Of a stretch of DNA of 64,000 nt, positions 16,363 through 26,047 are shown one piece after another (the stretch's first letter is position 1; each line of letters starts with the position of its first letter). Under the pieces are notes generated by a model. It worked only from the letters and a program-made list of their open reading frames with translations. It was not told where the DNA came from and ran no database searches. Origin of the DNA: Prolixibacteraceae bacterium (GTDB lineage Bacteria > Bacteroidota > Bacteroidia > Bacteroidales > Prolixibacteraceae); the NCBI GenBank assembly GCA_019720755.1, contig CP081303.1:3964501-4028500 (forward strand). Direction: 5' to 3'. The translations under genes and the position numbers were made by a program.

Positions 16363-17337
16363 ATGACAACATTTGATCAAATAACATCCCCTATAAAAAA
16401 CCACCTACAAGAATTCGAACCCTACTTTAAGGAAGCAGTTAAGAGCAACATTCCGATGTTAGACAAAGTGCTTCATTATATTATTAGGAGGAAAGGCAAA
16501 CAGATGAGGCCTATCATGATATTCTTGGCTGCTGGTTTAACTGGAGATATTACAGAAAAAGCTTATCATGGTGCAATAACAATCGAGCTACTACATTCTG
16601 CAACATTAGTACATGATGATGTCGTAGACGATTCGTTTCAAAGAAGAGGAGCCTTCTCTATTAATGCACTATGGAGAAATAAAATTGCTGTACTTGTTGG
16701 AGACTTTATCTTAGGTAAGGGAATGACTTGGTGTATCGAAAAAAGAGAGTATAAATTTCTAGAATTAATCTCTGAGGCGGTTTCATCAATGAGTGAAGGA
16801 GAGATCATTCAAATAGACAAAGCAAGAAAGTTAGATATCACTAGAGAGGTATACTTTGATATAATTGAGAAAAAAACTGCATCCCTGCTAGCATGTAGTG
16901 CGGCTATTGGTGCAGCATCAAATACCGATGATGATGAGATTATCAATACACTAAAACAATTAGGTCGAGATATAGGTATTGCATTCCAAATTAAAGATGA
17001 TATTCTTGATTACAAACAAAGTAATGTTATTGGAAAACCAAGTGGTAATGATCTTAGAGAACGCAAGATTACGCTACCGATGATATATGCATTAGAAAAC
17101 TGTAACAAAAAGGAGAAAAAAAGGACTCTAAAGCTATTGATGAAGAAAAAGAAAACTTCTGATGATATTCAAGTACTTACTGAATTTGTTATTTCCAAAA
17201 ATGGATTAGTACATGCAGAAAAAGAGATGATGAAATTTACAGAAAAAGCAATTCAAACATTGAATACTTTTCCTGAATCACCATACAGCAATGCATTAAA
17301 TCATTATATAGATTTTGTTACCCAAAGAAATAAATAG
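16363..17337 (+). CDS. Polyprenyl diphosphate synthase
   Basis: A 324-residue trans-isoprenyl diphosphate synthase, probably making the octaprenyl or similar chain of menaquinone. GKQMRP is near 45-50, the first aspartate-rich motif is DDVVD at 85-89, and the second is QIKDDILDYK in the C-terminal half. Residues a few positions before the first DDxxD are small, which fits a long-chain product, but chain length is not certain. An AAGGAG before the start is unusual for this phylum. Monocistronic, converging on a lipid kinase gene. Confidence 0.93.
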   Translation: MTTFDQITSPIKNHLQEFEPYFKEAVKSNIPMLDKVLHYIIRRKGKQMRPIMIFLAAGLTGDITEKAYHGAITIELLHSATLVHDDVVDDSFQRRGAFSINALWRNKIAVLVGDFILGKGMTWCIEKREYKFLELISEAVSSMSEGEIIQIDKARKLDITREVYFDIIEKKTASLLACSAAIGAASNTDDDEIINTLKQLGRDIGIAFQIKDDILDYKQSNVIGKPSGNDLRERKITLPMIYALENCNKKEKKRTLKLLMKKKKTSDDIQVLTEFVISKNGLVHAEKEMMKFTEKAIQTLNTFPESPYSNALNHYIDFVTQRNK

Positions 17338-17345
17338 AGAAATCG

Positions 17346-17372
17346 GGTGTTATATAATTACTATATAACACC
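17346..17372. terminator. Bidirectional terminator
   Basis: A perfect 11-bp stem GGTGTTATATA / TATATAACACC with a 5-nt loop. The stop codon of the minus-strand kinase (17361-17363) falls at the loop. Confidence 0.7.
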
Positions 17373-18248
17373 TACTTTATTTTTAGGAATCATTACTTTT
17401 AATGAGTTGTTTTTTAACTGGATAGACAATTCCTTATCTGAAACAACAGGTTCACCATCGACATGTAACATATTCTCTGGTTGAATAATAAGACACTCTT
17501 TACATCGAAAAGATTGATAGATTCTTGTACTAGGCAACTTCTTTGCGAACAAAGCGAACAAAAGATACGGCACTTCATAAAGATGTGGCTTTTTAATAAC
17601 ATTGACAGTAAAAATACCATCCTGAAGACTTGCATTAGGATCAATAAATGCATTATTTCCAAACTGTGATGAGTTTGCAAAAGAGACCATAAAAGCATCA
17701 AAATTTTGCTTTTCTCCATCAATATGCAAAGTATACTTTCTATCCTTATAACTAAAATAGGTAGACCAAATAGCTTTTACATAAGAAGATAGTCCCCTAC
17801 TATCCATTTTAGCAAAAATATGACTTATATAGGAGTCATACCCAATACCCGAAACATTAATAGAGATAAAGTCATTAATCTGAAGTGTATCTACTGATGC
17901 AGATACAGATTCATTAAGTTGATGAATAGCCTTTTTAGGATTACATGAAATACCTAGATGACGAGCAAACCCATTGCCTGAACCACAAGGAATGATTGCT
18001 AAGGATGATTGTGAAAAAAGCAATCCTTGGGCTACTTCGTTAACAGTTCCATCTCCTCCAACCGCAACAACAATATCGAAACCATTTTGTGATGCTTCTT
18101 TGGCTAATAAGATAGCATGACCAGCATATTCAGTTTCACGAATTTCGATCTCAAAACGATCAGCATCTAACGTTTTTTTTATCAATTCGGCAACCCCCTT
18201 CTGTTTACCTGTACCAGAAATAGGATTAATCAACACCAACATTTTCAT
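17361..18248 (-). CDS. Diacylglycerol kinase-family lipid kinase
   Basis: A 295-residue DAGK catalytic-domain protein (YegS/DgkB/LCB5 family) that phosphorylates a lipid or sphingoid alcohol. I start at ATG 18248, since NPISGTGK at the N-terminus is the conserved first motif and the 12-residue upstream extension is not. The nucleotide-binding GGDGTVNEV is at 64-72, followed by PCGSGNGFARHLGI and a beta-rich C-terminal domain. Bacteroidota can make sphingolipids, so a sphingoid base is a possible substrate, but that is inference. Confidence 0.9.
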   Translation of the reverse strand: MKMLVLINPISGTGKQKGVAELIKKTLDADRFEIEIRETEYAGHAILLAKEASQNGFDIVVAVGGDGTVNEVAQGLLFSQSSLAIIPCGSGNGFARHLGISCNPKKAIHQLNESVSASVDTLQINDFISINVSGIGYDSYISHIFAKMDSRGLSSYVKAIWSTYFSYKDRKYTLHIDGEKQNFDAFMVSFANSSQFGNNAFIDPNASLQDGIFTVNVIKKPHLYEVPYLLFALFAKKLPSTRIYQSFRCKECLIIQPENMLHVDGEPVVSDKELSIQLKNNSLKVMIPKNKVGVI

Positions 18249-18321
18249 ATTAGGAAATAAATAATTGTAAACTAAAAAGATCAACTACACGATGTTATCT
18301 ACATAACATACACTATAGAAA

Positions 18322-18329
18322 CAAAGATA
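18322..18329 (-). promoter_or_regulatory. -7 element for the lipid kinase
   Basis: TATCTTTG on the minus strand, 74 bp before the chosen start and adjacent to the deoC terminator. Confidence 0.4.
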
Positions 18330-18330
18330 A

Positions 18331-18360
18331 AACGATCTATTGGCTTTGCAATAGATCGTT
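18331..18360 (-). terminator. Terminator of the dtd-mazG-deoC operon
   Basis: A perfect 12-bp stem AACGATCTATTG / CAATAGATCGTT, 6-nt loop, then TTTTAT on the minus strand. Confidence 0.8.
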
Positions 18361-18388
18361 TAAAATAGTGTTTAATAATGTATAATGG

Positions 18389-19273
18389 TTAGAAGAATTT
18401 AGTTTCCTCTCCCACTATAGATGTTAATAAGTTATTTGCAAGTCGGCTAGCACCAAAACGGAACAAAGTAGAACTTAACCAATCATTTCCAAGAATATCC
18501 TTCACAACACAAAGAAAATCAACCGCTTCATGTGTTTCAGTAATTCCACCAGCTGGTTTAAAACCAACCTTCTTTCCAGTTTCCTTGTAAAAGTATGAAA
18601 TTGCATGACACATTACATAAGCAGCCTCAAGAGTAGCTGCAGGATCCATTTTACCAGTAGAAGTTTTGATAAAATCTGCTCCAGCATGCATAGAAAGAAG
18701 ACTCGCTTTCCATATTAACTCAGGATCATGCAATACACCTGACTCTAAAATAACCTTCAAATGAGCATCTCCACAAGCACTTTTATGTTTTTTTATCTCA
18801 TTAAAGACCGATTGATAATCCCCACTAAGCATATCCCCTATAGGTATTACAATATCAATTTCATTGGCTCCTGCATCAACAGTAAGCTCTGTCTCCTTAC
18901 ATTTCACATCAATGAAAGTCATTGAAGATGGAAAACATCCGGAAACAGCTGCTAAATTAACACCCTCTACATTTAAAGTCTCTCTAACAGTCTTAACTAA
19001 CTTAGGGTATACACAAATAGCAGCAACATTTTGTAGTTCAGGATAAGCAGAAGGAAACTCATTTACCTTTTGTGTAAAACGAACTCCTTTATCTTGAGTA
19101 TCAGTAGCATTTAATGTTGTAAGGTCAATACAAGATAAAGCCAACTTATAATAATCAGGAGTATTACAAACCTCAGTTTGTCTTTTAATAATATCCTGAA
19201 TATCTTTTTTTACAGCATCTAATGAGAAATTTCTATCGAAATCTTTCATCATAGATAAATCCATCTCTTTCAT
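18389..19273 (-). CDS. deoC: Deoxyribose-phosphate aldolase
   Basis: A 294-residue class I aldolase that splits 2-deoxyribose-5-phosphate into acetaldehyde and glyceraldehyde-3-phosphate in deoxynucleoside catabolism. The Schiff-base Lys is K203 in ADFIKTSTGK. DAGANEIDIVIPIGD, KVILESG and GFKPAGGI are the other family motifs in order. The N-terminus is about 40 residues longer than the E. coli-type enzyme, as in many Bacteroidota. It is last in an operon dtd-mazG-deoC with 2-3 nt gaps. Confidence 0.94.
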   Translation of the reverse strand: MKEMDLSMMKDFDRNFSLDAVKKDIQDIIKRQTEVCNTPDYYKLALSCIDLTTLNATDTQDKGVRFTQKVNEFPSAYPELQNVAAICVYPKLVKTVRETLNVEGVNLAAVSGCFPSSMTFIDVKCKETELTVDAGANEIDIVIPIGDMLSGDYQSVFNEIKKHKSACGDAHLKVILESGVLHDPELIWKASLLSMHAGADFIKTSTGKMDPAATLEAAYVMCHAISYFYKETGKKVGFKPAGGITETHEAVDFLCVVKDILGNDWLSSTLFRFGASRLANNLLTSIVGEETKFF

Positions 19274-19276
19274 ATT

Positions 19277-19636
19277 CTACTTAAGTTTATCGTTATTAAT
19301 ATGTCTCTTTGAGTCTCTTTCTGTTTTCTTACGAAAGTTCCTTTCTAGTGCATCCGTAAGATCAATCCCTGTTTGATTTGCAATACAAACGAGAACCCAA
19401 AGAACATCACTCAATTCATCGGCAAGATGATCAACTGTCTTATCTCCATTTTTAAAAGATTGATCCCCATATGTTCTCGACATGATTCTAGCTAACTCAC
19501 CAACCTCTTCCATTAAGATTGCAGTATTTGTTAGCTCAGAAAAATAGCGCACCCCATAGGTTTTAATCCAATCATCAACTTTATCTTGAAGCTCTTTTAT
19601 GGAGATATCATTAGGAGAAGACTCTAACTTTCTCAT
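19277..19636 (-). CDS. MazG-like nucleotide pyrophosphohydrolase
   Basis: A 119-residue all-helical NTP pyrophosphatase of the MazG superfamily, probably hydrolysing (d)NTPs to monophosphates as house-cleaning. The metal-binding EEVGELAR helix and the later ADELSDVLWVLVCIAN helix give the ExxE and ExxD pattern. Single-domain length is normal. It sits 3 nt before deoC and 2 nt after dtd, so the three are co-transcribed; all three deal with quality control or salvage of nucleotides and tRNA. Confidence 0.9.
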   Translation of the reverse strand: MRKLESSPNDISIKELQDKVDDWIKTYGVRYFSELTNTAILMEEVGELARIMSRTYGDQSFKNGDKTVDHLADELSDVLWVLVCIANQTGIDLTDALERNFRKKTERDSKRHINNDKLK

Positions 19637-19638
19637 GA

Positions 19639-20088
19639 TTATCTATTTTTGGAATCCATTATAATTGTTACAGGCCCATCATTGATCAATGATATATTCA
19701 TATCTGCACCAAAAACACCTGATTGAACATCTGAATCTAAAACATCATCCATTTTGTGAAGAAATATCTCGTACAAAGGAGTAGAAATATCTGGTTTTGC
19801 AGCATCAATAAAAGATGGACGATTGCCCTTTTTCGTTTGTGCCATTAAAGTAAACTGTGAAACAACCAAAATTTCACCTTGAATATCAATCAAAGAACGA
19901 TTCATAAGTCCATTCTCATCTTCAAAAATACGCATTTGGGATATTTTCTTTACCAACCATTGAATATCCTCTTCACAATCCTCATTACCTACTCCCAAAA
20001 AAACAAGAAGCCCTTTCTCTATTCTAGAATGTATGGCACCGTCAATTTCAACAGAAGCCTTCATTACGCGTTGCAAAACTACCTTCAT
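19639..20088 (-). CDS. dtd: D-aminoacyl-tRNA deacylase
   Basis: A 149-residue DTD that removes D-amino acids and glycine from mischarged tRNA. The start MKVVLQRVMKASVEIDG is characteristic, VSQFTLMAQTKKGNRPSF carries the active-site SQFTL element, and NDGPVTI contains the Gly-cisPro motif. Full length. First gene of the dtd-mazG-deoC operon, with a TAnnTTTG motif 50 bp upstream. Confidence 0.96.
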   Translation of the reverse strand: MKVVLQRVMKASVEIDGAIHSRIEKGLLVFLGVGNEDCEEDIQWLVKKISQMRIFEDENGLMNRSLIDIQGEILVVSQFTLMAQTKKGNRPSFIDAAKPDISTPLYEIFLHKMDDVLDSDVQSGVFGADMNISLINDGPVTIIMDSKNR

Positions 20089-20137
20089 AATTTATAAACA
20101 ATAATGAGTTTTAACAGTTATATAAAATACTTTATCA

Positions 20138-20145
20138 CAAAAGTA
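20138..20145 (-). promoter_or_regulatory. -7 element for the dtd operon
   Basis: TACTTTTG on the minus strand, 50 bp before the dtd start. Confidence 0.5.
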
Positions 20146-20165
20146 ATGAAAGAAAAGAAGAACAT

Positions 20166-21098
20166 ATGCTAAAAATTATATGCAGTAATACCACAAACCC
20201 GTTTTTCAACATAGCAACGGAAGAATTTCTTCTTAAAAACAAGGATGAAGACTTTCTCTTTCTATATATAAATGAGGATTCGGCAATCATTGGAAAACAT
20301 CAAAATGCATTTGAAGAAGTATCTTCAGAATATATTAAATCCCAGAGAATACCTGTATTAAGAAGAATATCTGGTGGAGGGACAGTAGTCCATGATATGG
20401 GCAATATTAACTTTAGTTTTATACGTAAATTGGAGAACATTGAGACTCTCTCATATAAACAATGTATTGAACCACTTCAACATTTTTTAGCAGAGACTTA
20501 CTGTGTCGATGCACATCTATCTGAGCGGAATGACATACAGGTAGATGGAAAGAAAGTCACTGGAACTGCTTTTCATATATATAAAGATAGAATAATAGCA
20601 CATGGAACATTGTTAATAAACAGCAACTTAAGTAAGATATCGAAAATATTGAATGCACCAAGTTCTCTATTCCAAAGCAAAGGGGTCAAATCAAAAAGGA
20701 GTAGAATAATGAACCTAGGGGGATATAAAAACATTCCTACAAAGCTGGAAGTTGTAACATTAGATTTGATACATTACTTTGAAAAGAAAGGTGGAATCTA
20801 TTATGATATCGAATCGGAAATTAATAAAGAATCAATTGAGAAGTTAATAAAACAGAAATACAATAAATGGGAATGGAATATAGGGTATGGGCCAAAATTC
20901 AAGTTCTTGAAATCCCTAGATAATACAAACAAAACAGTCATGTTCCACGTGGAAAAAGGATACATTACAGATAGTAATATACTCTCTGAAAAATTGATTG
21001 AAAAGAAGATTCCTTTTAAACAGGGAGAACTAGCTATTGAATTACATAAAGAAAACAGTTTTGAAGTAGTATCAATAATAGAAAAATATCTATTGTAA
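20166..21098 (+). CDS. lplA: Lipoate-protein ligase A
   Basis: A 310-residue ligase that activates free lipoate with ATP and attaches it to lipoyl domains or GcvH. The catalytic loop LRRISGGGTVVHDMGN is near 70-86 and KVTGTAFHIYKDRIIAHGTLL contains the lipoyl-AMP-binding Lys. A C-terminal accessory domain of about 80 residues is present, as in LplA and unlike LipB. It may use scavenged lipoate. Monocistronic, converging on uvrC with only 4 bp between the stops. Confidence 0.92.
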   Translation: MLKIICSNTTNPFFNIATEEFLLKNKDEDFLFLYINEDSAIIGKHQNAFEEVSSEYIKSQRIPVLRRISGGGTVVHDMGNINFSFIRKLENIETLSYKQCIEPLQHFLAETYCVDAHLSERNDIQVDGKKVTGTAFHIYKDRIIAHGTLLINSNLSKISKILNAPSSLFQSKGVKSKRSRIMNLGGYKNIPTKLEVVTLDLIHYFEKKGGIYYDIESEINKESIEKLIKQKYNKWEWNIGYGPKFKFLKSLDNTNKTVMFHVEKGYITDSNILSEKLIEKKIPFKQGELAIELHKENSFEVVSIIEKYLL

Positions 21099-21140
21099 GG
21101 TACTATTGTTTAAAAAAATCATAGACGATAGTACCTTTTG
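21097..21140. terminator. Hairpin at the lplA/uvrC convergence
   Basis: AAGGTACTAT(TG) pairs with (CG)ATAGTACCTT at 21126-21137, followed by TTT. It overlaps the end of uvrC. Moderate terminator. Confidence 0.5.
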
Positions 21141-22908
21141 ATTTACCAACAACTGTCTGAAGAGCATCAAGAGAAGCGTCCTTAATCGCTTGTACACTTT
21201 TAAAATTAGTTAGAAGGGTACTTTTCGTTTTAGGGCCAATACCTGTTATCTCATCTAATTCTGAATTTAAAAAACCTTTTGACCTTTGATTTCTATGAAA
21301 AGTAATCCCAAAACGATGGGCTTCATCTCGTAGATGTTGAATAACTTTTAGTGTCTCACTTTTTTTATCTAGATATAATGGTATTGGATCACCAGGGAAA
21401 AAGATCTCCTCTAGTCTTTTTGCTAATCCAATAACACAAATTTTATGAAGAATATTTAACTCACGTAAGATCTTAACAGCAGCACCAAGTTGACCTTTAC
21501 CTCCATCAATAACAATCACATCAGGAAGAGGTAAATTTTCTTTTACCAAACGAGAATATCTTCTATGAACAATCTCTTCCATAGAAGCAAAATCATTCGG
21601 ACCTTCTACTGTTTTTATATTAAAATGACGGTAGTCTTTTTTTGATGGTTTACCATTCTTAAAAACGACGCAAGCTGCAACAGGATAATGTCCTTGTATA
21701 TTACTATTATCAAAGCACTCGATATGACGAGGATAGACCTTTAAATTGAGATCCTTCATCATCTTCTCCATCAACCTATCTACTTTTAGTTCTGGATTTT
21801 TTAGAGAGCGTGCCTTCTTCTTTTCAAGTTTAAAGTATTTCGCATTTCTTGAGGACAACTCTAATAACTTCTTCTTATCTCCAATTTGCGGGATAATAAT
21901 TTTAACCTCATCGAATTGTATATCCAATGCAAAAGGGACCAAAATCTCACGAGATACACTAAAAAACTTCTGACGAATATCCACGATCCCTTTCTCTAAT
22001 ATTTCGGAAAGAGGTTCATCAAGTTTTTTCTTGTACTCTACAGTATAAGATTGAATAATAGCACCATTTTTCACCTTTATAAAGTTCACATAACCTGACT
22101 TCTCATCTTCATCGACAGTAAAAATATCAACATCCTTAATTTTAGAACTTACAATAGTGGACTTACTCTTATAATTATTTAGTAGATCAAACTTGATTTT
22201 ATACTCATTAGCCTCCTCAAAACGCATCTCTTCAGATAGTTTCATCATCATATTCTTTAGATACTCAAGAACTTCAGATAAATTACCATTAAGAATATGT
22301 TTAACTTTTGATATATCATTACGATATAGCTCTTCAGAATAGTTTCCCACACAGGGCCCATAGCAATTTTGAATATGATATTCTAAGCATACATTAAACT
22401 TTCCTGAATCAATATTCTCTTTAGTAAGCTTTAGTTTACAATTTCTAAGCTTAAAGATACGATGAATGAGATCGATTAAAGCACGAACCATTGTGGTAGA
22501 AGTATATGGACCAAAATAGATAGAACCATCTTTGACCACATTACGAGTAAGGAATACTCGTGGAAAAGATTCATTACTAATACAAATCCATGGATAAGAC
22601 TTATCGTCTTTGAGCAATATATTATACTTTGGTTTGTATTTTTTTATAAGGTTGTTCTCCAACAGAAGTGCATCCTGCTCTGTTTCAACAACAATATGCT
22701 CAATAGAGGTAATTTTTCTTACAAGAATCTCTGTTTTAAGATTATCATGAGTCTTGTTAAAATAACTTGACACCCTTTTTTTTAGATTCTTTGCTTTACC
22801 AATATAAATAATAACACCAGCCTTATCAAAGTATTGATAAACACCTGGTTCGGAAGGCAAAAGCTTGATCTTATCTTTTAAAGAGTTCTTGTAAGAATCA
22901 TCTTCCAT
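21103..22908 (-). CDS. uvrC: Excinuclease ABC subunit C
   Basis: A 601-residue UvrC, the dual-incision nuclease of nucleotide excision repair. The GIY-YIG domain covers about 15-95 (EPGVYQYFDKAGVIIYIGKA). The UVR interaction motif is near 200-235. The RNase H-like 5'-incision domain includes ECFDNSNIQGHYPVAACVVF and VIDGGKGQL. C-terminal HhH motifs are ITGIGPKTKSTLL and FKSVQAIKDA. Full length. It lies 14 bp after apt, in the unit ybeY-mnmG-apt-uvrC. Confidence 0.97.
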   Translation of the reverse strand: MEDDSYKNSLKDKIKLLPSEPGVYQYFDKAGVIIYIGKAKNLKKRVSSYFNKTHDNLKTEILVRKITSIEHIVVETEQDALLLENNLIKKYKPKYNILLKDDKSYPWICISNESFPRVFLTRNVVKDGSIYFGPYTSTTMVRALIDLIHRIFKLRNCKLKLTKENIDSGKFNVCLEYHIQNCYGPCVGNYSEELYRNDISKVKHILNGNLSEVLEYLKNMMMKLSEEMRFEEANEYKIKFDLLNNYKSKSTIVSSKIKDVDIFTVDEDEKSGYVNFIKVKNGAIIQSYTVEYKKKLDEPLSEILEKGIVDIRQKFFSVSREILVPFALDIQFDEVKIIIPQIGDKKKLLELSSRNAKYFKLEKKKARSLKNPELKVDRLMEKMMKDLNLKVYPRHIECFDNSNIQGHYPVAACVVFKNGKPSKKDYRHFNIKTVEGPNDFASMEEIVHRRYSRLVKENLPLPDVIVIDGGKGQLGAAVKILRELNILHKICVIGLAKRLEEIFFPGDPIPLYLDKKSETLKVIQHLRDEAHRFGITFHRNQRSKGFLNSELDEITGIGPKTKSTLLTNFKSVQAIKDASLDALQTVVGKSKGTIVYDFFKQ

Positions 22909-22921
22909 AATGAAATAGTGA

Positions 22922-23461
22922 TTAAAATCTTAATAGAGAGTATACGTCATATTTATCTTCAATGCGTTCTCTTCCTTTCAAGAAGTCTAATTCAACCATG
23001 AAATTGACATAAGATTTTTTTACACCAAACTTATCTACAAGAGAAGTTGCAGCACAAACTGTACCACCAGTAGCAAGCAAGTCATCATGAATAAGTACAA
23101 CATCTTCTTTATTTAATGCATCTTTATGTATTTCAATAGTATCTGTCCCATACTCAAGATCATAAGATTCTTGAATTGTTTCAGCAGGCAGTTTACCTGG
23201 TTTTCTTACAGGAACAAAACCAGCATTTAAACGATAAGCAAGGACACTTCCTAGAATGAAGCCTCTACTTTCAATACCGATCACCTTGGTAATACCTTTA
23301 TCTTTATAATATTCATATAGTTCATCCACACAATATACAAGAACTGCAGGATCTTTGATTGCTGTAGTAATATCTTTAAATACAATTCCCTCTTTAGGAA
23401 AATCAACAACATCTCTAATCGATGCTTTTACCTCGTCTATACTAATTTGCTTAGAATTCAT
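22922..23461 (-). CDS. apt: Adenine phosphoribosyltransferase
   Basis: A 179-residue purine-salvage enzyme that makes AMP from adenine and PRPP. IESRGFILGSVLAYRL, FVPVRKPGKLP and the PRPP loop VVLIHDDLLATGGT are all present. Length is normal. It is notable for a hairpin with an 11-T run that ends 3 nt before its start codon (23464-23503), and a TAnnTTTG motif just upstream of that hairpin, so its expression may be conditional. Confidence 0.96.
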   Translation of the reverse strand: MNSKQISIDEVKASIRDVVDFPKEGIVFKDITTAIKDPAVLVYCVDELYEYYKDKGITKVIGIESRGFILGSVLAYRLNAGFVPVRKPGKLPAETIQESYDLEYGTDTIEIHKDALNKEDVVLIHDDLLATGGTVCAATSLVDKFGVKKSYVNFMVELDFLKGRERIEDKYDVYSLLRF

Positions 23462-23463
23462 GT

Positions 23464-23503
23464 AAAAAAAAAAATGGGAAGAGTATCACTTCCACTTCCC
23501 ATT
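23464..23503 (-). terminator. Intrinsic terminator abutting the apt start codon
   Basis: On the minus strand a 9-bp stem AATGGGAAG / CTTCCCATT (23495-23503 with 23473-23481) is followed by 11 T (23464-23474), then 2 nt and the apt ATG. It ends the mnmG transcript or attenuates apt. Confidence 0.75.
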
Positions 23504-23514
23504 GTATGGTGAAA

Positions 23515-23522
23515 CAAAATTA
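23515..23522 (-). promoter_or_regulatory. Possible -7 element for apt
   Basis: TAATTTTG on the minus strand, between the mnmG stop and the apt hairpin. A transcript starting here would begin almost at the hairpin. Confidence 0.35.
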
Positions 23523-25400
23523 TTAACGACCTAACAATACTAATAATACATTAATATCACTTGGAGACACACCTGAAATACGAGAAGCTTGACCAATTGT
23601 TTTTGGATTTATCTTAGATAACTTTTGACGTGCTTCTGTAGAAAGGGTATGTATCGATTCGTAATCAAATTTATTAAAAATATTGATATGTTCTAATCTT
23701 TTTAACTTATCAGCGATAGCCTTCTCTCTTTCAATATAACCAGAATATTTCATTAATATCTCTGCTGTTTCAAAAATTTCATCTCTTCTATTTTCTGGAA
23801 GTGATAAATATAGATCATTGAAAGCAGGCACAGCATTTAATAATTTAAATATAGTCAACTGTGGTCTCAAGATAAGGTTTAATAATTTACATCCTTGTTT
23901 AAGTGCAGTGGTTCCATTTTCAACCAGCCATTCATTGATATATTTTGCTTTGATACTATAGTTATTACAGAACTCTATTACTTTATCGCGAAGAGCAATT
24001 TTTTCACTTAATAGGTTCATCTGTTTTTCAGTAGCAAGGCCTAATTCATGGCTTCTTTTCGTTAAACGAACATCTGCGTCATCTTGTCGAAGAAGAATAC
24101 GATATTCAGCTCTACTTGTAAACATTCTATATGGTTCATCAACACCTTTTGTTACCAAGTCATCTATCAAGACACCAATGTAAGCCTCATTACGACCTAG
24201 AACAAATTCAGATTTGTTCATAATCTTTTGATGTGCATTAACACCAGCCATAAGGCCTTGTGCTCCAGCCTCTTCATAACCAGTAGTACCATTAATTTGT
24301 CCTGCAAAGTAAAGGTTTTCTAATGTTTTAACCTCCAGTGTATGAAACAACTGAGTTGGATCAAAATAGTCATACTCAATAGCATAACCTGGACGTAAAA
24401 TACGAACATTCTCTAACCCTTGTACATTCTTTAATCCTTCCAATTGTACATCCCAAGCCAAAGAAGATGAAAAACCATTTAGATAATATTCGATAGTTGT
24501 TTCTCCTTCAGGCTCTAAAAACAGTTGGTGCTGATCTTTAGATGCAAATGTTATTAGTTTAGATTCGATACTTGGACAATAACGAGGGCCTGTACTCTCG
24601 ATTGTTCCATCAAACATTGGAGAGTCTTTAAAACCTTTTTCTAAAGCACCATGTACCTCTGGGTTGGTATAAGTTATATAACAAGGTTTCTGTATTAAGC
24701 TAGAAACCACATCTGGATCGTAAGAGAATTTTCTAATCTCATCATCTCCCCCTTGGGCTGTCATCACAGAGAAGTCTACAGAGCGTGCATCAATTCGTAC
24801 AGGAGTTCCTGTCTTCATGCGATCTGCTTTCAAACCTTTAGATATAAGTTGTTCCGTAATACCCAAAGAAGTAGGTTCTGAGATACGTCCGCCTTCTAAC
24901 TTCGTCTTTCCAAAGTGCATTAAACCTGAAAGGAAAGTACCATTAGTAAGAACCACAGCCTTTGCCATAAATTCTACGCCCAACTCAGTTCTCACTCCTA
25001 CTACCTTGTTTCCCTCAAAGATTAACTGTTGCACCGTACCTTGCCAAAAATCTAAGTTTTCAAGTTGCTCTAGTTGATTTCTCCAATTTTCAGAAAATCT
25101 CATTCTATCACACTGTGCTCTAGGACTCCACATTGCAGGCCCTTTAGATCTATTCAACATTCTAAATTGAATAGACGATAAGTCTGTAATTCGTCCACAA
25201 TATCCACCTAAGGCATCTATTTCTCGAACAATTTGTCCTTTAGCAATCCCACCAATAGCAGGGTTACAGCTCATCTGGGCAACTTTATTAAGATCCATTG
25301 TTATCAACAATGTTTTTGACCCAAGGTTTGCAGCTGCTGCTGCGGCTTCACAACCAGCATGGCCAGCACCAACAACAATTATATCATAAAAAGGTAGCAT
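23523..25400 (-). CDS. mnmG: tRNA uridine-5-carboxymethylaminomethyl modification enzyme MnmG
   Basis: A 625-residue FAD enzyme that with MnmE installs the (carboxymethyl)aminomethyl group at U34 of certain tRNAs. The FAD motif [16 protein letters not shown] is at the N-terminus, [24 protein letters not shown] follows, and [16 protein letters not shown] and [12 protein letters not shown] are conserved blocks. The C-terminal helical tRNA/MnmE-binding region ends in [20 protein letters not shown]. Full length. Confidence 0.98.
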   Translation of the reverse strand: MLPFYDIIVVGAGHAGCEAAAAAANLGSKTLLITMDLNKVAQMSCNPAIGGIAKGQIVREIDALGGYCGRITDLSSIQFRMLNRSKGPAMWSPRAQCDRMRFSENWRNQLEQLENLDFWQGTVQQLIFEGNKVVGVRTELGVEFMAKAVVLTNGTFLSGLMHFGKTKLEGGRISEPTSLGITEQLISKGLKADRMKTGTPVRIDARSVDFSVMTAQGGDDEIRKFSYDPDVVSSLIQKPCYITYTNPEVHGALEKGFKDSPMFDGTIESTGPRYCPSIESKLITFASKDQHQLFLEPEGETTIEYYLNGFSSSLAWDVQLEGLKNVQGLENVRILRPGYAIEYDYFDPTQLFHTLEVKTLENLYFAGQINGTTGYEEAGAQGLMAGVNAHQKIMNKSEFVLGRNEAYIGVLIDDLVTKGVDEPYRMFTSRAEYRILLRQDDADVRLTKRSHELGLATEKQMNLLSEKIALRDKVIEFCNNYSIKAKYINEWLVENGTTALKQGCKLLNLILRPQLTIFKLLNAVPAFNDLYLSLPENRRDEIFETAEILMKYSGYIEREKAIADKLKRLEHINIFNKFDYESIHTLSTEARQKLSKINPKTIGQASRISGVSPSDINVLLVLLGR

Positions 25401-25430
25401 ATCTACTTATCAATTTTATACAAAAAGAAT

Positions 25431-25910
25431 TTAATTCAAAGAGGCATTATATTCACCCTTCACCTTCTCAAAAAGGGAAATGGCTTTTTCCTCTTCTGAT
25501 CTCATTATAGCAGCCTCCTCATCCGTTTTGTCTTTAAACCCTAATAGATGTAAAATACCATGGGACAAAACACGAGCAAATTCTGATTCAAAATCTACTT
25601 TTAAAATATCAGCATTATCAACCACTCTATCAATACTCATAAAAACATCACCAGAAATAACATCCCCTTCTACATAGTCGAAAGTGATAATATCAGTATA
25701 GTAATCATGTTGCAAATAGTCAATATTAATTTTTAGTAGGTAATCATCTGAACAGAAGATGTAAGAAATCTCACCAACTTGACGTTTTTTTGATGCAATA
25801 AGTGATTCAATAAACTTATTTAAATAATCTTCTTTGTAATTTGGAAAATCAATATCTTCCGCAAAAAATTCTATAGCCACTTTAATTTGATTTAAAATGA
25901 TAATTGGCAT
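25431..25910 (-). CDS. ybeY: Endoribonuclease YbeY
   Basis: A 159-residue metal-dependent RNase for 16S rRNA 3'-end maturation and ribosome quality control. I start at ATG 25910 (MPIIILNQ), because the 30 residues upstream are hydrophobic low-complexity sequence not seen in the family. DIITFDYVEG and the zinc motif SHGILHLLGFKD are present. H117 and H121 are kept, while the third ligand, usually His in GYDH, is Asp here (D127), a form I believe is common in Bacteroidota. First gene of ybeY-mnmG-apt-uvrC. Confidence 0.93.
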   Translation of the reverse strand: MPIIILNQIKVAIEFFAEDIDFPNYKEDYLNKFIESLIASKKRQVGEISYIFCSDDYLLKINIDYLQHDYYTDIITFDYVEGDVISGDVFMSIDRVVDNADILKVDFESEFARVLSHGILHLLGFKDKTDEEAAIMRSEEEKAISLFEKVKGEYNASLN

Positions 25911-26047
25911 AAAACCAAAACGATACAAAAGTATAAAATAAAAAGTAATTATCGAGGAACAATTGATAGAATTAGTAATAACCGAGATAATTAAAAACAC
26001 ATACTAAACAACTGAACTAAAACACGTTACAATGTTATCAACATTGT

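Noticed and set aside
25911-26000. N-terminal extension of YbeY
   Set aside because: Hydrophobic run not found in the family; ATG 25910 gives the usual length.
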